DNA from: Wenjunlia tyrosinilytica
GTDB taxonomy: Bacteria; Actinomycetota; Actinomycetes; Streptomycetales; Streptomycetaceae
DNA: 64,000 nt
Assembly: GCF_014646055.1 (NCBI RefSeq)
Contig: NZ_BMMS01000012.1
Span: 166,328 to 230,327, forward strand
Direction: 5' to 3'
The translations under genes and the position numbers were made by a program. Positions 16,791-25,087 of the stretch are shown here, piece by piece (position 1 is the stretch's first letter; every line of letters begins with the position of its first letter). Below the pieces are notes generated by a model that saw only the letters and a program-made list of their open reading frames with translations, was not told the origin of the DNA and made no database searches.

Positions 16791-17645
16791 TCAGGCGTCC
16801 TTCAGCTCCTGCCGCTGGCGGCCGAGCCCGTCGATCTCCAGCTCGACCACGTCACCCGCCCTCAGATAGGGCTTGGGCTCCGGGTGGCCGAGCGCGACAC
16901 CCGCCGGGGTGCCGGTGTTGATGACATCCCCTGGGTACAGGGTCATGAACCGGCTCAAGTACCGGACGATTTCCGCTACAGGGAAGATCATCTCGGCGGT
17001 GGTGCCGTCCTGCTTCAAATCGCCGTTGACCCAGAGTTTCAGGGACAGCGCCTGCGGGTCGGGGACCTCGTCGGCGGTGACCAGCCAGGGGCCGAGCGGA
17101 TTGAACGTCTCGCAGTTCTTGCCCTTGTCCCACTGGCCGCCGCGCTCGATCTGGAACGCGCGCTCGGAGACGTCGTGCGCGACCGCGTACCCCGCGATGT
17201 GCGCCAGCGCCTCCTCATGGGTCTCCAGGTAGCGGGCGGTGCGGCCGATCACGACGGCGAGTTCGACCTCCCAGTCGGTCTTCTCGCTGCCGCGCGGCAC
17301 GAGCACATGGTCGTGCGGGCCGACGACCGTGTCGGGCGCCTTCATGAACAGGATGGGCTCCCCGGGGACGGCGGCCCCCGTCTCGCGCGCGTGGTCGTGG
17401 TAGTTGAGGCCGATGCAGACGATCTTCCCGGGACGCGACAGCGGCGGCCCGACACGCAGTCCGGCCGGGTCCAGCCCGGGCAGTCCGGCGTCGGCCGCCG
17501 CGCGCACGCGGTCGAGGCCGTCCGGCTCGGCGAGCAGGGCCGGACCGATGTCCGGCACCACCCCCGACAGGTCGCGCAGGGTTCCGTTCCCGTCCAGCAG
17601 CGCGGGTCGTTCGGCTCCAGGGGGTCCGACACGCAACAGCTTCAC
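16791..17645 (-). CDS. Fumarylacetoacetate hydrolase (FAH) family protein
   Basis: A 284-residue FAH-fold enzyme. Diagnostic segments are KIVCIGLNYHDHA, the metal-binding DWEVELAVVIG (acidic ligands) and GYAVAHDVSERAFQ, with the C-terminal TPAGVALG loop. Family members hydrolyse or decarboxylate 2-oxo acids such as acylpyruvates. GTG 17645 has GGAG eight bases upstream and gives the usual N-terminus (KLLRVGPPGAERPALLD), so I prefer it to GTG 17654. It is single and transcribed toward a strong terminator. The substrate is unresolved. Confidence 0.88.
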   Translation of the reverse strand: MKLLRVGPPGAERPALLDGNGTLRDLSGVVPDIGPALLAEPDGLDRVRAAADAGLPGLDPAGLRVGPPLSRPGKIVCIGLNYHDHARETGAAVPGEPILFMKAPDTVVGPHDHVLVPRGSEKTDWEVELAVVIGRTARYLETHEEALAHIAGYAVAHDVSERAFQIERGGQWDKGKNCETFNPLGPWLVTADEVPDPQALSLKLWVNGDLKQDGTTAEMIFPVAEIVRYLSRFMTLYPGDVINTGTPAGVALGHPEPKPYLRAGDVVELEIDGLGRQRQELKDA

Positions 17646-17819
17646 AGACAGCACTCCGAGGTCGGCGATCGGTCAGCGGGTCGGTCGATTCCGGGCATGC
17701 CGACCCCACCGAGGGAGACGGCAGCCGGAATCCAACATGCTCTGGCGGCCCCCCTGGCCGCGCAAGCCCTGTCCGAGGACTGGTCAGTAACCGCGGTGTT
17801 CCGGCCTCCCGGGTCGCTT

Positions 17820-18800
17820 CTACGTCGCGTCCAGCAGCGCCATGCCACGGTGTGTGGGCGTGTGCAGGGCGGTGTTGCGGTGCCGCTGAGTGGTGATCAG
17901 ACCCGCGTCCCGCAGGACCGAGGCATGCTCGCTGGCGCTGGCCAGGGCGATCCCGGCGCTGGCGGCGAGCTCGGTGGTCGTGCAGCCGGGGCGGTCGGCC
18001 ACCGCGTGGAGAACGGCGGCGCGGGTACGGCCCAGCAGGGTGCCGAGCGACGGCGGAGCGCCCTCGGACGCGCGAACCCCCAGGGGCAGGCGCGGGCCGT
18101 GGCGGGCGGGGAACGCCAGGACGGGCGGGTCGGCGTCTGCCTCGATCAGGAACCCGGCGTAGACGAGGGCGGAGGGCGCCAGCACGAGTCCTCGTCCGCA
18201 CAGGTGCAGATCGCCGTCGAGCCCGGAGCACATGTCCAGCTCGAGGACGGGCGCAAGCCATCGGACGCGGCCGGGGAAGAGCCCCGCGAGCAGCCGCTCG
18301 ACCCCGCCGTCGAGCAACTCCCGCCCGCGCACGGCCCGGTCGGCGCGCACGGCGTCGCTGAGCTCGGGCCAGTAGGGGGCCAGAGCCTTCTCATGGACGG
18401 CGCCCAGGGTGTCGGCCAAATCCGTCAGCGCGCGGGGGTCGTCGAGGAGCCGGGGCGCCCAGCGGGGCACGGGCTGATGGAGGGCCAGGTCGTCGAGCGC
18501 CCGGCGTATCTCGTGCCTGGGAGTGGAGCGGACCTGGTCGAGGAGTTCCTCGACGGTGCCGACGCGGGTGGGGGAGAGAAAGGCGGGTGAGACCCCGAGG
18601 GGTTTGACCAGTTCGAAGAGGGTTCGGGCCCCCGCGGGCAGTTCCGGCAGTACCTGGCGGCGCCAGGCCCCGAGGCGGGTGGGGTTGCCGCGGACCTGCA
18701 ACTCGCGGATGGCTATGACCAGTTCCCACAGCGGCCATGGCGAGGACGCGACCCGGGTGCGGGCCAGGTCCTCGGCGGTGAAGTGGATCCGAAAGGCCAC
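17820..18800 (-). CDS. ArsR-type regulator with DUF5937-like N-terminal domain
   Basis: A 326-residue protein. The N-terminal two thirds begin VAFRIHFTAEDLARTRVASSPWPLWE, as in many Streptomyces regulators annotated DUF5937. The C-terminus has a winged helix (PGCTTTELAASAGIALASASEHASVLRDAGLI, about residues 262-293) of the ArsR type. Metal-binding cysteines of classical ArsR sensors are absent, so a different signal is likely. GTG 18800 has a CAGAAT box six bases upstream and no ribosome site, suggesting a leaderless mRNA. No target is obvious. Confidence 0.82.
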   Translation of the reverse strand: MAFRIHFTAEDLARTRVASSPWPLWELVIAIRELQVRGNPTRLGAWRRQVLPELPAGARTLFELVKPLGVSPAFLSPTRVGTVEELLDQVRSTPRHEIRRALDDLALHQPVPRWAPRLLDDPRALTDLADTLGAVHEKALAPYWPELSDAVRADRAVRGRELLDGGVERLLAGLFPGRVRWLAPVLELDMCSGLDGDLHLCGRGLVLAPSALVYAGFLIEADADPPVLAFPARHGPRLPLGVRASEGAPPSLGTLLGRTRAAVLHAVADRPGCTTTELAASAGIALASASEHASVLRDAGLITTQRHRNTALHTPTHRGMALLDAT

Positions 18801-19144
18801 GCCCCGATTCTGTCCGCGGCTGCTCCTTCGGGCCACCCCGAAACACCGCGACTTCCAGCCAACGATCACCGAAGCTGACCAGAGCCCCTTCTCCGCACCG
18901 CCTACGGGGGTGGCAGTGCGGAGAGGGGCTCGCCCGCGGTGAGACGAACACCCCAGGCGACCCTTCGTCGCGCCGGGGGCGCCCAACTTCCGCCGTGCGA
19001 CAAGCGATGCGCCGCCGCGCCCTCCCACAAATGGCCTTTCCCGACCTTGCCAGTGTTCATTGGCGAGGTTTACGGTGCGACCGCGCCATCATCTACTGGC
19101 ATGGCCATGGCCGGCTTGCCCGGCCCCTGGGAGGCAGCCCCGCG
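18801..19144. other. Intergenic region with a large hairpin
   Basis: 344 bp without a convincing gene. A near-perfect 16-bp stem (18882-18898 with 18916-18931, one bulged base) has the look of a terminator yet lies between divergent genes. TTGCCA at 19047-19052, 17 bp before TTACGG, is a weak candidate promoter for the rightward operon. Confidence 0.5.
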
Positions 19145-19288
19145 ATGTACGCGACGCAGACGCTCACCCCGCGCGAGAAGCACCTGGTCACCTCCGCCGA
19201 CGGCACCCGACTCCATGTCGAGGTGCACGGCGACGCCACCGCCCCCACGGTCGAGCAGAATCCGGCCCAGCAGAAGGAGAACCAGTGA
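19145..19288 (+). pseudogene. Internally deleted alpha/beta hydrolase remnant
   Basis: A 47-codon ORF whose first 36 residues (MYATQTLTPREKHLVTSADG, then TRLHVEVHGDATAPTV) are the usual N-terminus of an alpha/beta hydrolase, just before the oxyanion HGW motif. It then jumps to a tail ending EQNPAQQKENQ. The nucleophile elbow, acid and histidine regions are all missing. The simplest reading is an in-frame internal deletion of roughly 250 codons, leaving a peptide translationally coupled to the SDR gene. Whether the peptide does anything is unknown. Confidence 0.6.
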
Positions 19289-20190
19289 GCATGAAGCGGG
19301 AACTCACCGGCCAGGTCGTCGTCATCACCGGAGCCGCCCGCGGCCTCGGCGCCGCGCTCGCCCGCTCGCTGCACGCCCGCGGCGCCCGGATCGCCCTGCT
19401 CGGCCTGGAGCCCGAGGAACTGGAGCGCGTCGCCGCCTCGTGCGGCCCGGACGCCGCGCACTGGCAGGTCAACGTCACGGACCGCCACGCCCTGGAGCGG
19501 ACCGCCGCCGAGGTCGCCGAGCGCTTCGGGCGGATCGACGTCGTGGTGGCCAACGCCGGTATCGCGGTGGGCGGTCCGTTCTCCTCCTCCGACCCGGCCA
19601 CGTTCAACCGGGTCATCGAGGTGAATCTGCTGGGCAGCATCGCCACCGCCCGAGCGTTCCTGCCCGAGCTGGTGAAGTCGCGCGGCTACCTGCTCCAGAT
19701 CGCCTCCATCGCGGCCATGGCACCCGCGCCGATGATGGCCGCCTACTGCTCGAGCAAGGCGGGTGTGGAGGCGTTCGCGCACTGCCTGCGCGCCGAGGTG
19801 GCGAGCGACGGGGTCCGGGTCGGCGTCGGCTATCTGAGCTGGACCGACACCGACATGGTGCGCGGCTCCCACACCAACGAGGGCCTGGAGAAGATGCGCG
19901 GCTCCCTGCCGTTCCCGCTGGGCCGCATCTACCCCCTCGGCCCCACCGTGGAGCGGATCGCCGACGGCATCGCCCGCCGGGCGCCGCATGTGTACGGGCA
20001 GCGCTGGGTGCGGTTCCTCCAGCCCATCAGATGGACGGTGCCCGGCACGGTCGGGCGCCTGGTCCCCTCGCAGATCGCCAAGTACCGCGGCGACATCGAC
20101 GCCTCCGTCGACACCTCGCTCGTCGGGGCGGGCGGTGCGGCGGACGCGGCGGAGCGCGCCAGGACCGGCGCACCGGAGGCGCCCCAATAG
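19285..20190 (+). CDS. Short-chain dehydrogenase/reductase
   Basis: A 301-residue SDR. The cofactor motif TGAARGLGAALA is at about residues 18-29, NAG near 92, and the catalytic Ser...YxxxK as AAYCSSKAG. The C-terminal extension of about 60 residues resembles SDRs that act on bulky or lipidic alcohols. GTG 19285 overlaps the stop of the remnant hydrolase ORF as GTGA and has AAGGAGA four bases upstream; ATG 19291 is an alternative. The MerR gene starts 10 bp downstream. The substrate is unknown. Confidence 0.87.
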   Translation: MSMKRELTGQVVVITGAARGLGAALARSLHARGARIALLGLEPEELERVAASCGPDAAHWQVNVTDRHALERTAAEVAERFGRIDVVVANAGIAVGGPFSSSDPATFNRVIEVNLLGSIATARAFLPELVKSRGYLLQIASIAAMAPAPMMAAYCSSKAGVEAFAHCLRAEVASDGVRVGVGYLSWTDTDMVRGSHTNEGLEKMRGSLPFPLGRIYPLGPTVERIADGIARRAPHVYGQRWVRFLQPIRWTVPGTVGRLVPSQIAKYRGDIDASVDTSLVGAGGAADAAERARTGAPEAPQ

Positions 20191-20200
20191 GCTCTGCCGC

Positions 20201-20992
20201 GTGAGCGCCCCCGACGACCAGACCCCCGACGACCGGCCGGGACCCCGACGCGAGTACCGGATCGAGGAGCTGGCCCGGGCAGCCGGGGTCAAGGTGCGCA
20301 ATCTGCGCTACTACCAGGAGCGCGGGCTGCTGCCCCCGCCCCGCCGGGAGGGCCGGATCGCCTGGTACTCCCAGGCGCATCTGGCCCGCCTGCGGGTGAT
20401 CACCGAGCTGCTGGAGCGCGGGCACACCCTGACCGGCATCGGTGAACTGCTGTCCGCGTGGGAGCAGGGCAGCGGGGTCGGTGAGCTGCTGGGCCTGGAA
20501 CGGGCGATGACCGAGGCGTGGTCGCACGAGGAACCGGTGACACTGCCCACGCAGGAGATGCTGGCGATGTTCGGCGGCCGGGCGACCGAGGCCGACATCG
20601 CCCGGGCCGCCGCCCTCGGCCACCTCACGGTCGAGGGCGGCCGGGCCACGCACTTCAGCCGCCGCCTGCTCGAGGGGTCGGCGGCCCTGGTGCGTGAAGG
20701 GGTGCCGCTGGAAGCCGTGCTGGAGACCGCCGAGCGCCTGCGGGCGCATGTGGACGCGATGGCCGACCTCTTCGTGGGCCTGGTGCGCCATCACGTCCTG
20801 GGCGAACTCCCCCTGTCGGCTGAGCGGGCCCACGCTCTCGCGGGGGCGGTGGAGCGGCTGCGGCCGGTGGCCGGGGATGTCGCGTGCGCGGAGTTCTCCC
20901 GGTCGATGGAGCGGCGGGTACGGGCGGAGGTCGGCGGGCTGCTGAGCGCGTCCGGGCGGCGGACGGGTGATCAGGCACCGGCGAACGGGTGA
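20201..20992 (+). CDS. MerR-family transcriptional regulator
   Basis: A 263-residue regulator with an N-terminal MerR helix-turn-helix (YRIEELARAAGVKVRNLRYY, about residues 17-36) and a long helical effector domain without the metal-binding cysteines of classical MerR. GTG 20201 lies seven bases after TAGGCT (20188-20193), the -10 of a probable leaderless promoter; this box contains the stop codon of the SDR gene. It can therefore be expressed alone as well as by readthrough. It may control the SDR operon. Confidence 0.88.
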   Translation: MSAPDDQTPDDRPGPRREYRIEELARAAGVKVRNLRYYQERGLLPPPRREGRIAWYSQAHLARLRVITELLERGHTLTGIGELLSAWEQGSGVGELLGLERAMTEAWSHEEPVTLPTQEMLAMFGGRATEADIARAAALGHLTVEGGRATHFSRRLLEGSAALVREGVPLEAVLETAERLRAHVDAMADLFVGLVRHHVLGELPLSAERAHALAGAVERLRPVAGDVACAEFSRSMERRVRAEVGGLLSASGRRTGDQAPANG

Positions 20993-21184
20993 CCGGGTGC
21001 CCATGACCGGGGCCGGTGCGGGGACAAGTACCGCGACCGCGACCGGGGCGCCCCGATCCGAGGGCGTCCCCGAGCGCGTTGTTACACGACCGATGTAGCC
21101 GCGGGGCCGCTCGATCCGTAGCGTCTCGCGGGGCGTTGAACACGCCCACCGTGTGCAGGACACGCTTCACGACATGGAGGACGC

Positions 21185-22594
21185 GTGCGCAACCGCAAAC
21201 TCGTCAGATGGCTGCTGTCGGTCGTGCTGCTCATAGGGGCCCTCGGCGCCGGCGCGGCCGCTCCGGCCGTGGCCAGGCCGTCCCAGGAGGACATCCTCGC
21301 CAAGATCAAGGCCATCCCCGGGATGACGGTGATCAGTGAATCGCCCACGGACCCCGGCTACCGCTTCTTTCTGCTGAGCTACAAGCAGCCCATCGACCAC
21401 CGCAAGCCCTGGAAGGGCACCTTCGAGCAGCGGCTGACCCTGCTGCACAAATCGCAGTCGCGGCCGATGGTGCTGCACACCAGCGGCTACAACGTGCGGA
21501 CCGCCCCGTTCCGCTCCGAGCCCACGCAGCTGATCGACGGCAACCAGATCTCGGTCGAGCAGAGGTTCTTCACCCCCTCGCGCCCCGCCGAGCCGGCCGA
21601 CTGGTCGAAGCTGGACATCTGGCAGGCCGCCACCGACCACCACCGCCTGGTCAAGGCACTGAAGAAGATCTACCCGGGCCCGTGGATCTCCACGGGTGCC
21701 AGCAAGGGCGGCATGACCTCGGTCTACCACCACCGCTTCTACCCGCACGACGTGGACGGCACCGTCGCCTATGTCGCGCCGAACGACGTGGTGAACGACG
21801 AGGACTCGGCCTACGACAAGTTCTTCAGGACGGTCGGCACCAAGGAGTGCCGCGACGCGCTCGACGCGATCCAGCGCGAGGCCCTGGTGCGCCGCGACGA
21901 GATCGTGAAGAAGTACCAGGCATGGGCCGAGTCGGAGGGCCGGACCTTCACCGTGGTCGGCAGCGCCGACAAGGCGTACGAGAACGTCGTGATGGACCTG
22001 GTGTGGACCTTCCGGCAGTACAGCGGCGAGAGCGCGTGCGGTGACGTCCCGGCGACGACCGCCTCCACCGACGCGATCTACTCGTTCGTCGACGACGTCT
22101 CCGGCTTCGACGCCTACACCGACCAGGGCCTGAGCCCGTACACGCCGTACTACTACCAGGCGGGCACCCAGCTGGGCGCCCCGGCCATCCACCCGCCGCT
22201 CCTGAAGGACCTTCAGCGCTACCCGGGCACCTATGTCCCGCGCAGCTATGTGCCGCGGGAGATCCCGATGCGGTTCGAGCGTCACGCGATGGCGGACGTG
22301 GACCGGTGGGTGCGCGGGCACGGCAGCCGACTGCTGTTCGTCTACGGCGACAGCGACCCCTGGGGCGCCGAGCCGTTCCGCCTCGGCCACGGCACCCGGG
22401 ACTCCGCCCGGTACTTCGCCCCGGGCGCCAACCACGGTGCGAACATCTCCAAGCTGGTCCCGGCCGACCGCACCGCGGCGACGGCCGACCTGCGGCGCTG
22501 GGCGGGAGTGGGCGGCAGCGGCGCCAAGCTGAAGACGGAGCGCATCCCCGCTCTCGACTCCTACAACGAGGGTCTGGAGCGGCGTCCGCTGTAG
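21185..22594 (+). CDS. Secreted S37-family (PS-10) aminopeptidase
   Basis: A 469-residue exported protein with a signal peptide (RNRK then a hydrophobic core to about residue 30, APAVA cleavage). The S37 nucleophile motif GASKGG places the catalytic serine at 173; YGDSDPW and GANHGAN hold the likely Asp and His. S37 enzymes of Streptomyces are tripeptidyl or prolyl aminopeptidases acting in the mycelial envelope or medium. GGAGG is five bases before GTG 21185. It is monocistronic with a strong terminator downstream. Confidence 0.88.
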   Translation: MRNRKLVRWLLSVVLLIGALGAGAAAPAVARPSQEDILAKIKAIPGMTVISESPTDPGYRFFLLSYKQPIDHRKPWKGTFEQRLTLLHKSQSRPMVLHTSGYNVRTAPFRSEPTQLIDGNQISVEQRFFTPSRPAEPADWSKLDIWQAATDHHRLVKALKKIYPGPWISTGASKGGMTSVYHHRFYPHDVDGTVAYVAPNDVVNDEDSAYDKFFRTVGTKECRDALDAIQREALVRRDEIVKKYQAWAESEGRTFTVVGSADKAYENVVMDLVWTFRQYSGESACGDVPATTASTDAIYSFVDDVSGFDAYTDQGLSPYTPYYYQAGTQLGAPAIHPPLLKDLQRYPGTYVPRSYVPREIPMRFERHAMADVDRWVRGHGSRLLFVYGDSDPWGAEPFRLGHGTRDSARYFAPGANHGANISKLVPADRTAATADLRRWAGVGGSGAKLKTERIPALDSYNEGLERRPL

Positions 22595-22675
22595 CGCGCG
22601 AAAGGGCGGTGTTCCGGTAGTCCCCTGCTCGGGGCGGATCTGTCAGCACATTGTCAGTGGTCACCAGTAGCGTGC

Positions 22676-22713
22676 GGTGGCGTGGGCATCAGGCCCACGC
22701 CACCGTCGCTTTT
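22676..22713 (+). terminator. Intrinsic terminator after the S37 gene
   Basis: A perfect 12-bp stem (22676-22687 with 22693-22704, loop ATCAG) is followed by GTCGCTTTT. It is one of the few classical T-tailed terminators in the window. Confidence 0.8.
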
Positions 22714-22714
22714 C

Positions 22715-22730
22715 TGTGACGGGGGTCACA
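22715..22730. promoter_or_regulatory. Perfect CRP-type dyad TGTGA-N6-TCACA
   Basis: TGTGACGGGGGTCACA matches the symmetric CRP/FNR-family consensus exactly and fits the Streptomyces Crp pattern GTG-N6-GNCAC only in part. It lies 47-62 bp upstream of the TetR start and just beyond the terminator. Use by Crp is an inference. Confidence 0.5.
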
Positions 22731-22744
22731 ACGGGGGAAGGAAA

Positions 22745-22769
22745 TAAACGGGGACTCCCTCCCCGTTTA
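22745..22769. promoter_or_regulatory. TetR operator, perfect inverted repeat
   Basis: TAAACGGGGA and TCCCCGTTTA are perfect 10-bp arms around CTCCC, ending seven bases before the TetR start codon. The position and A/T-rich ends are those of an autoregulated TetR operator, expected also to control the downstream efflux gene. Confidence 0.8.
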
Positions 22770-22776
22770 ACCGGCC

Positions 22777-23418
22777 ATGGAGATCTCGGAACCCCGGCTT
22801 CGGGCGGACGCCTGCCGCAACCGACGGCGGATCCTCGCCGCAGCGGTCGACGCGCTCGTGGAGCACGGCGCCGACGTCCCTCTGGACGAGATCGCGCGCC
22901 GCGCCGGCGTGGGCAACGCGACCCTCTACCGCCGGTTCCCCGACCGGCGGGACCTGATCCGGCACGTCTGCCTGGATGTGATGACCGCACTCGCCGAGGA
23001 GGCCGAGCAGGCCAAGGCCGAGGAACCGGACGCTTTCATGGCGCTGCGCCGTTTCGCGCACCGAGCGGTGGACCGCCGCGTGGGCGCGATATTTCCGTTG
23101 CTGACCGACGACATGACCGACGATGATGAGTTCGCTATGGCTCGGGACCGTCTCATGCGCGGTCTCGACACGATGATGTTCGAAGCTCTTGAATCCGGGC
23201 TCATACGTCCCGATGTGGCGCTCGGTGACCTCATGGTCGCGCTGACCCAGCTCACCCGCCCATTGCCCGGCAGCAGTTGCGTGAATTTCGAGAGCTTCGC
23301 GCATCGGCACCTGGAGCTACTACTGGACGGCATGCGCGCACCTCAGCGCTCCGAACTGCCAGGACCCGCTTTCACGCTCGCCGAGCTGCACCGGGCGTGT
23401 GGACACCACACCGATTGA
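22777..23418 (+). CDS. TetR-family repressor of the adjacent efflux pump
   Basis: A 213-residue TetR protein. The helix-turn-helix is at about residues 36-55 (VPLDEIARRAGVGNATLYRRFPDRRDL), followed by a helical ligand-binding domain. It is co-transcribed with the DHA2 transporter that starts 13 bp after its stop. A perfect dyad operator lies in the leader. The arrangement is the classic drug-responsive repressor and pump pair; the inducing compound is unknown. Confidence 0.92.
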   Translation: MEISEPRLRADACRNRRRILAAAVDALVEHGADVPLDEIARRAGVGNATLYRRFPDRRDLIRHVCLDVMTALAEEAEQAKAEEPDAFMALRRFAHRAVDRRVGAIFPLLTDDMTDDDEFAMARDRLMRGLDTMMFEALESGLIRPDVALGDLMVALTQLTRPLPGSSCVNFESFAHRHLELLLDGMRAPQRSELPGPAFTLAELHRACGHHTD

Positions 23419-23431
23419 GAGACCTCCGCAC

Positions 23432-24973
23432 ATGAGTTCCACCACTTCCACCGGCGCCCCGCTAACCAAAACCAAAACCCACGATCCGCACGCGAAACGC
23501 TGGACCGCGCTCATATTCATAGCCCTGGCCCAGTTGATGGTCGTCCTCGACGCGACCATCGTGAATATCGCGCTCCCCTCGGCGCAGAAGGCCCTGGACA
23601 TCTCCGACGGCAATCGCCAGTGGGTCGTGACGGCCTACGCGCTGGCCTTCGGCGGACTCCTGCTGTTCGGCGGGCGCATCGCGGACCTGTGGGGCCGCAA
23701 GCGCACCTTCATCACCGGTCTGCTCGGTTTCGCGGGAGCGTCGGCTCTCGGTGGCGCGGCCGCCAATGAGGCCATGCTGCTGAGCGCCCGCGCGGCCCAG
23801 GGCGTCTTCGGCGCGCTGCTCGCCCCGGCCGCCCTCTCACTGCTCGCGGTGACCTTCACCGAGCCGAAGGAGCGCGCCAAGGCGTTCGGCATCTTCGGCG
23901 CGATCGCCGGTGGCGGCGCGGCCATCGGCCTGATCCTCGGCGGTCTGCTCACCGAGTACCTGGACTGGCGCTGGACGTTCTTCGTCAACATCCCCATATC
24001 CATCGTCGCCGCCGCCGGTGCCGTCGTCTTCATCCACGACTCGCCCGAGGGCCGCAACCGTGACCGGCTCGACATCCCCGGCGTGGTGCTGGCCACGACC
24101 GGTCTGGTCGCCCTCGTCTACGGCTTCACCAAGGCCGAGTCCGACGGCTGGGGTGCCAATGTCACCATCGGCCTGTTCATCGCCTCCGTGGTCCTGCTGA
24201 CCGCGTTCCTGTTCGTCGAGAAGATCGTCAAGGCTCCGCTGCTGCCGCTGCGTGTGCTCACCGAGCGCAACCGCGGCGGTGTCTACCTCTCGCTGGGCCT
24301 GGCCATCATCGCCATGTTCGGCCTGTTCCTCTTCCTCACCTACTACCTCCAGGTGGTCAAGGGGTTCTCCCCGGTCAAGAGCGGTCTCGCCTTCCTGCCG
24401 ATGGTCGCGGGCATGATCACCGGCTCGACGCAGATCGGTGCCCGGCTGATGAACCATGTGCCGCCGAGGCTGCTCATGGGCCCCGGATTCCTCGTCGCCG
24501 CGGTCGGCATGCTGCTGCTGACGCAGCTCGAGGTGGACAGCTCCTACGCCGCCCTCGTCATGCCGGCGCAGCTCCTGCTGGGCCTCGGCATGGGTACGTC
24601 CTTCATGCCGGCGATGAGCCTGGCCACGCACGGCGTCCAGCCGCGCGACGCCGGGGTCGCCTCCGCGATGGTCAACACCTCACAGCAGGTCGGCGGCGCC
24701 ATCGGCATCGCCCTGCTGAACACCATCGCGGCCAGCTCCACCACCGACTACCTGAAGTCGCACCTGAAGAGCCCGCGGCCGTCCCAGCTGCTGATCAACC
24801 AGGCCGCCGTCCACGGCTACGCCACCGCGATCTGGTGGGCCGTCGGCATCCTGGTGCTCTCGGCGGGCATCGCCTTCACCCTGATCAACACGGGCAAGCC
24901 GCAGCACGGCGTGGTCGCCGGTTCCACCGGTGAGAACGTCGAGGACGCCGCTCCTCCGGTGGTCGTGCACTGA
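23432..24973 (+). CDS. DHA2-family MFS drug efflux transporter
   Basis: A 513-residue membrane protein of the EmrB/QacA (14-TM) group. LMVVLDATIVNIALP carries the DHA2 motif in TM1, GRIADLWGRKRTF is the loop 2-3 motif A, and GGGAAIGLILGG in TM5 is antiporter motif C. It exports drugs or metabolites using proton motive force. ATG 23432 is chosen; GTG 23399 would overlap the TetR stop. It forms an operon with the TetR repressor. Confidence 0.93.
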   Translation: MSSTTSTGAPLTKTKTHDPHAKRWTALIFIALAQLMVVLDATIVNIALPSAQKALDISDGNRQWVVTAYALAFGGLLLFGGRIADLWGRKRTFITGLLGFAGASALGGAAANEAMLLSARAAQGVFGALLAPAALSLLAVTFTEPKERAKAFGIFGAIAGGGAAIGLILGGLLTEYLDWRWTFFVNIPISIVAAAGAVVFIHDSPEGRNRDRLDIPGVVLATTGLVALVYGFTKAESDGWGANVTIGLFIASVVLLTAFLFVEKIVKAPLLPLRVLTERNRGGVYLSLGLAIIAMFGLFLFLTYYLQVVKGFSPVKSGLAFLPMVAGMITGSTQIGARLMNHVPPRLLMGPGFLVAAVGMLLLTQLEVDSSYAALVMPAQLLLGLGMGTSFMPAMSLATHGVQPRDAGVASAMVNTSQQVGGAIGIALLNTIAASSTTDYLKSHLKSPRPSQLLINQAAVHGYATAIWWAVGILVLSAGIAFTLINTGKPQHGVVAGSTGENVEDAAPPVVVH

Positions 24974-24993
24974 ATGACCGGTTCCACGGCGCC

Positions 24994-25029
24994 GGAAGGC
25001 CTCCGACCCCTCGGGGCGGGGGCCTTTCC
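24994..25029. terminator. Bidirectional terminator hairpin
   Basis: A GC-rich stem (GGAAGGCC... with ...GGCCTTTCC, a few mismatches) lies between the convergent MFS and DUF445 genes. Confidence 0.65.
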
Positions 25030-25087
25030 GCTGCCCGGCGGCCCAGCCACCCGGCGGCACCCGGGACAGGCCCGGCGACGGCGGGCG

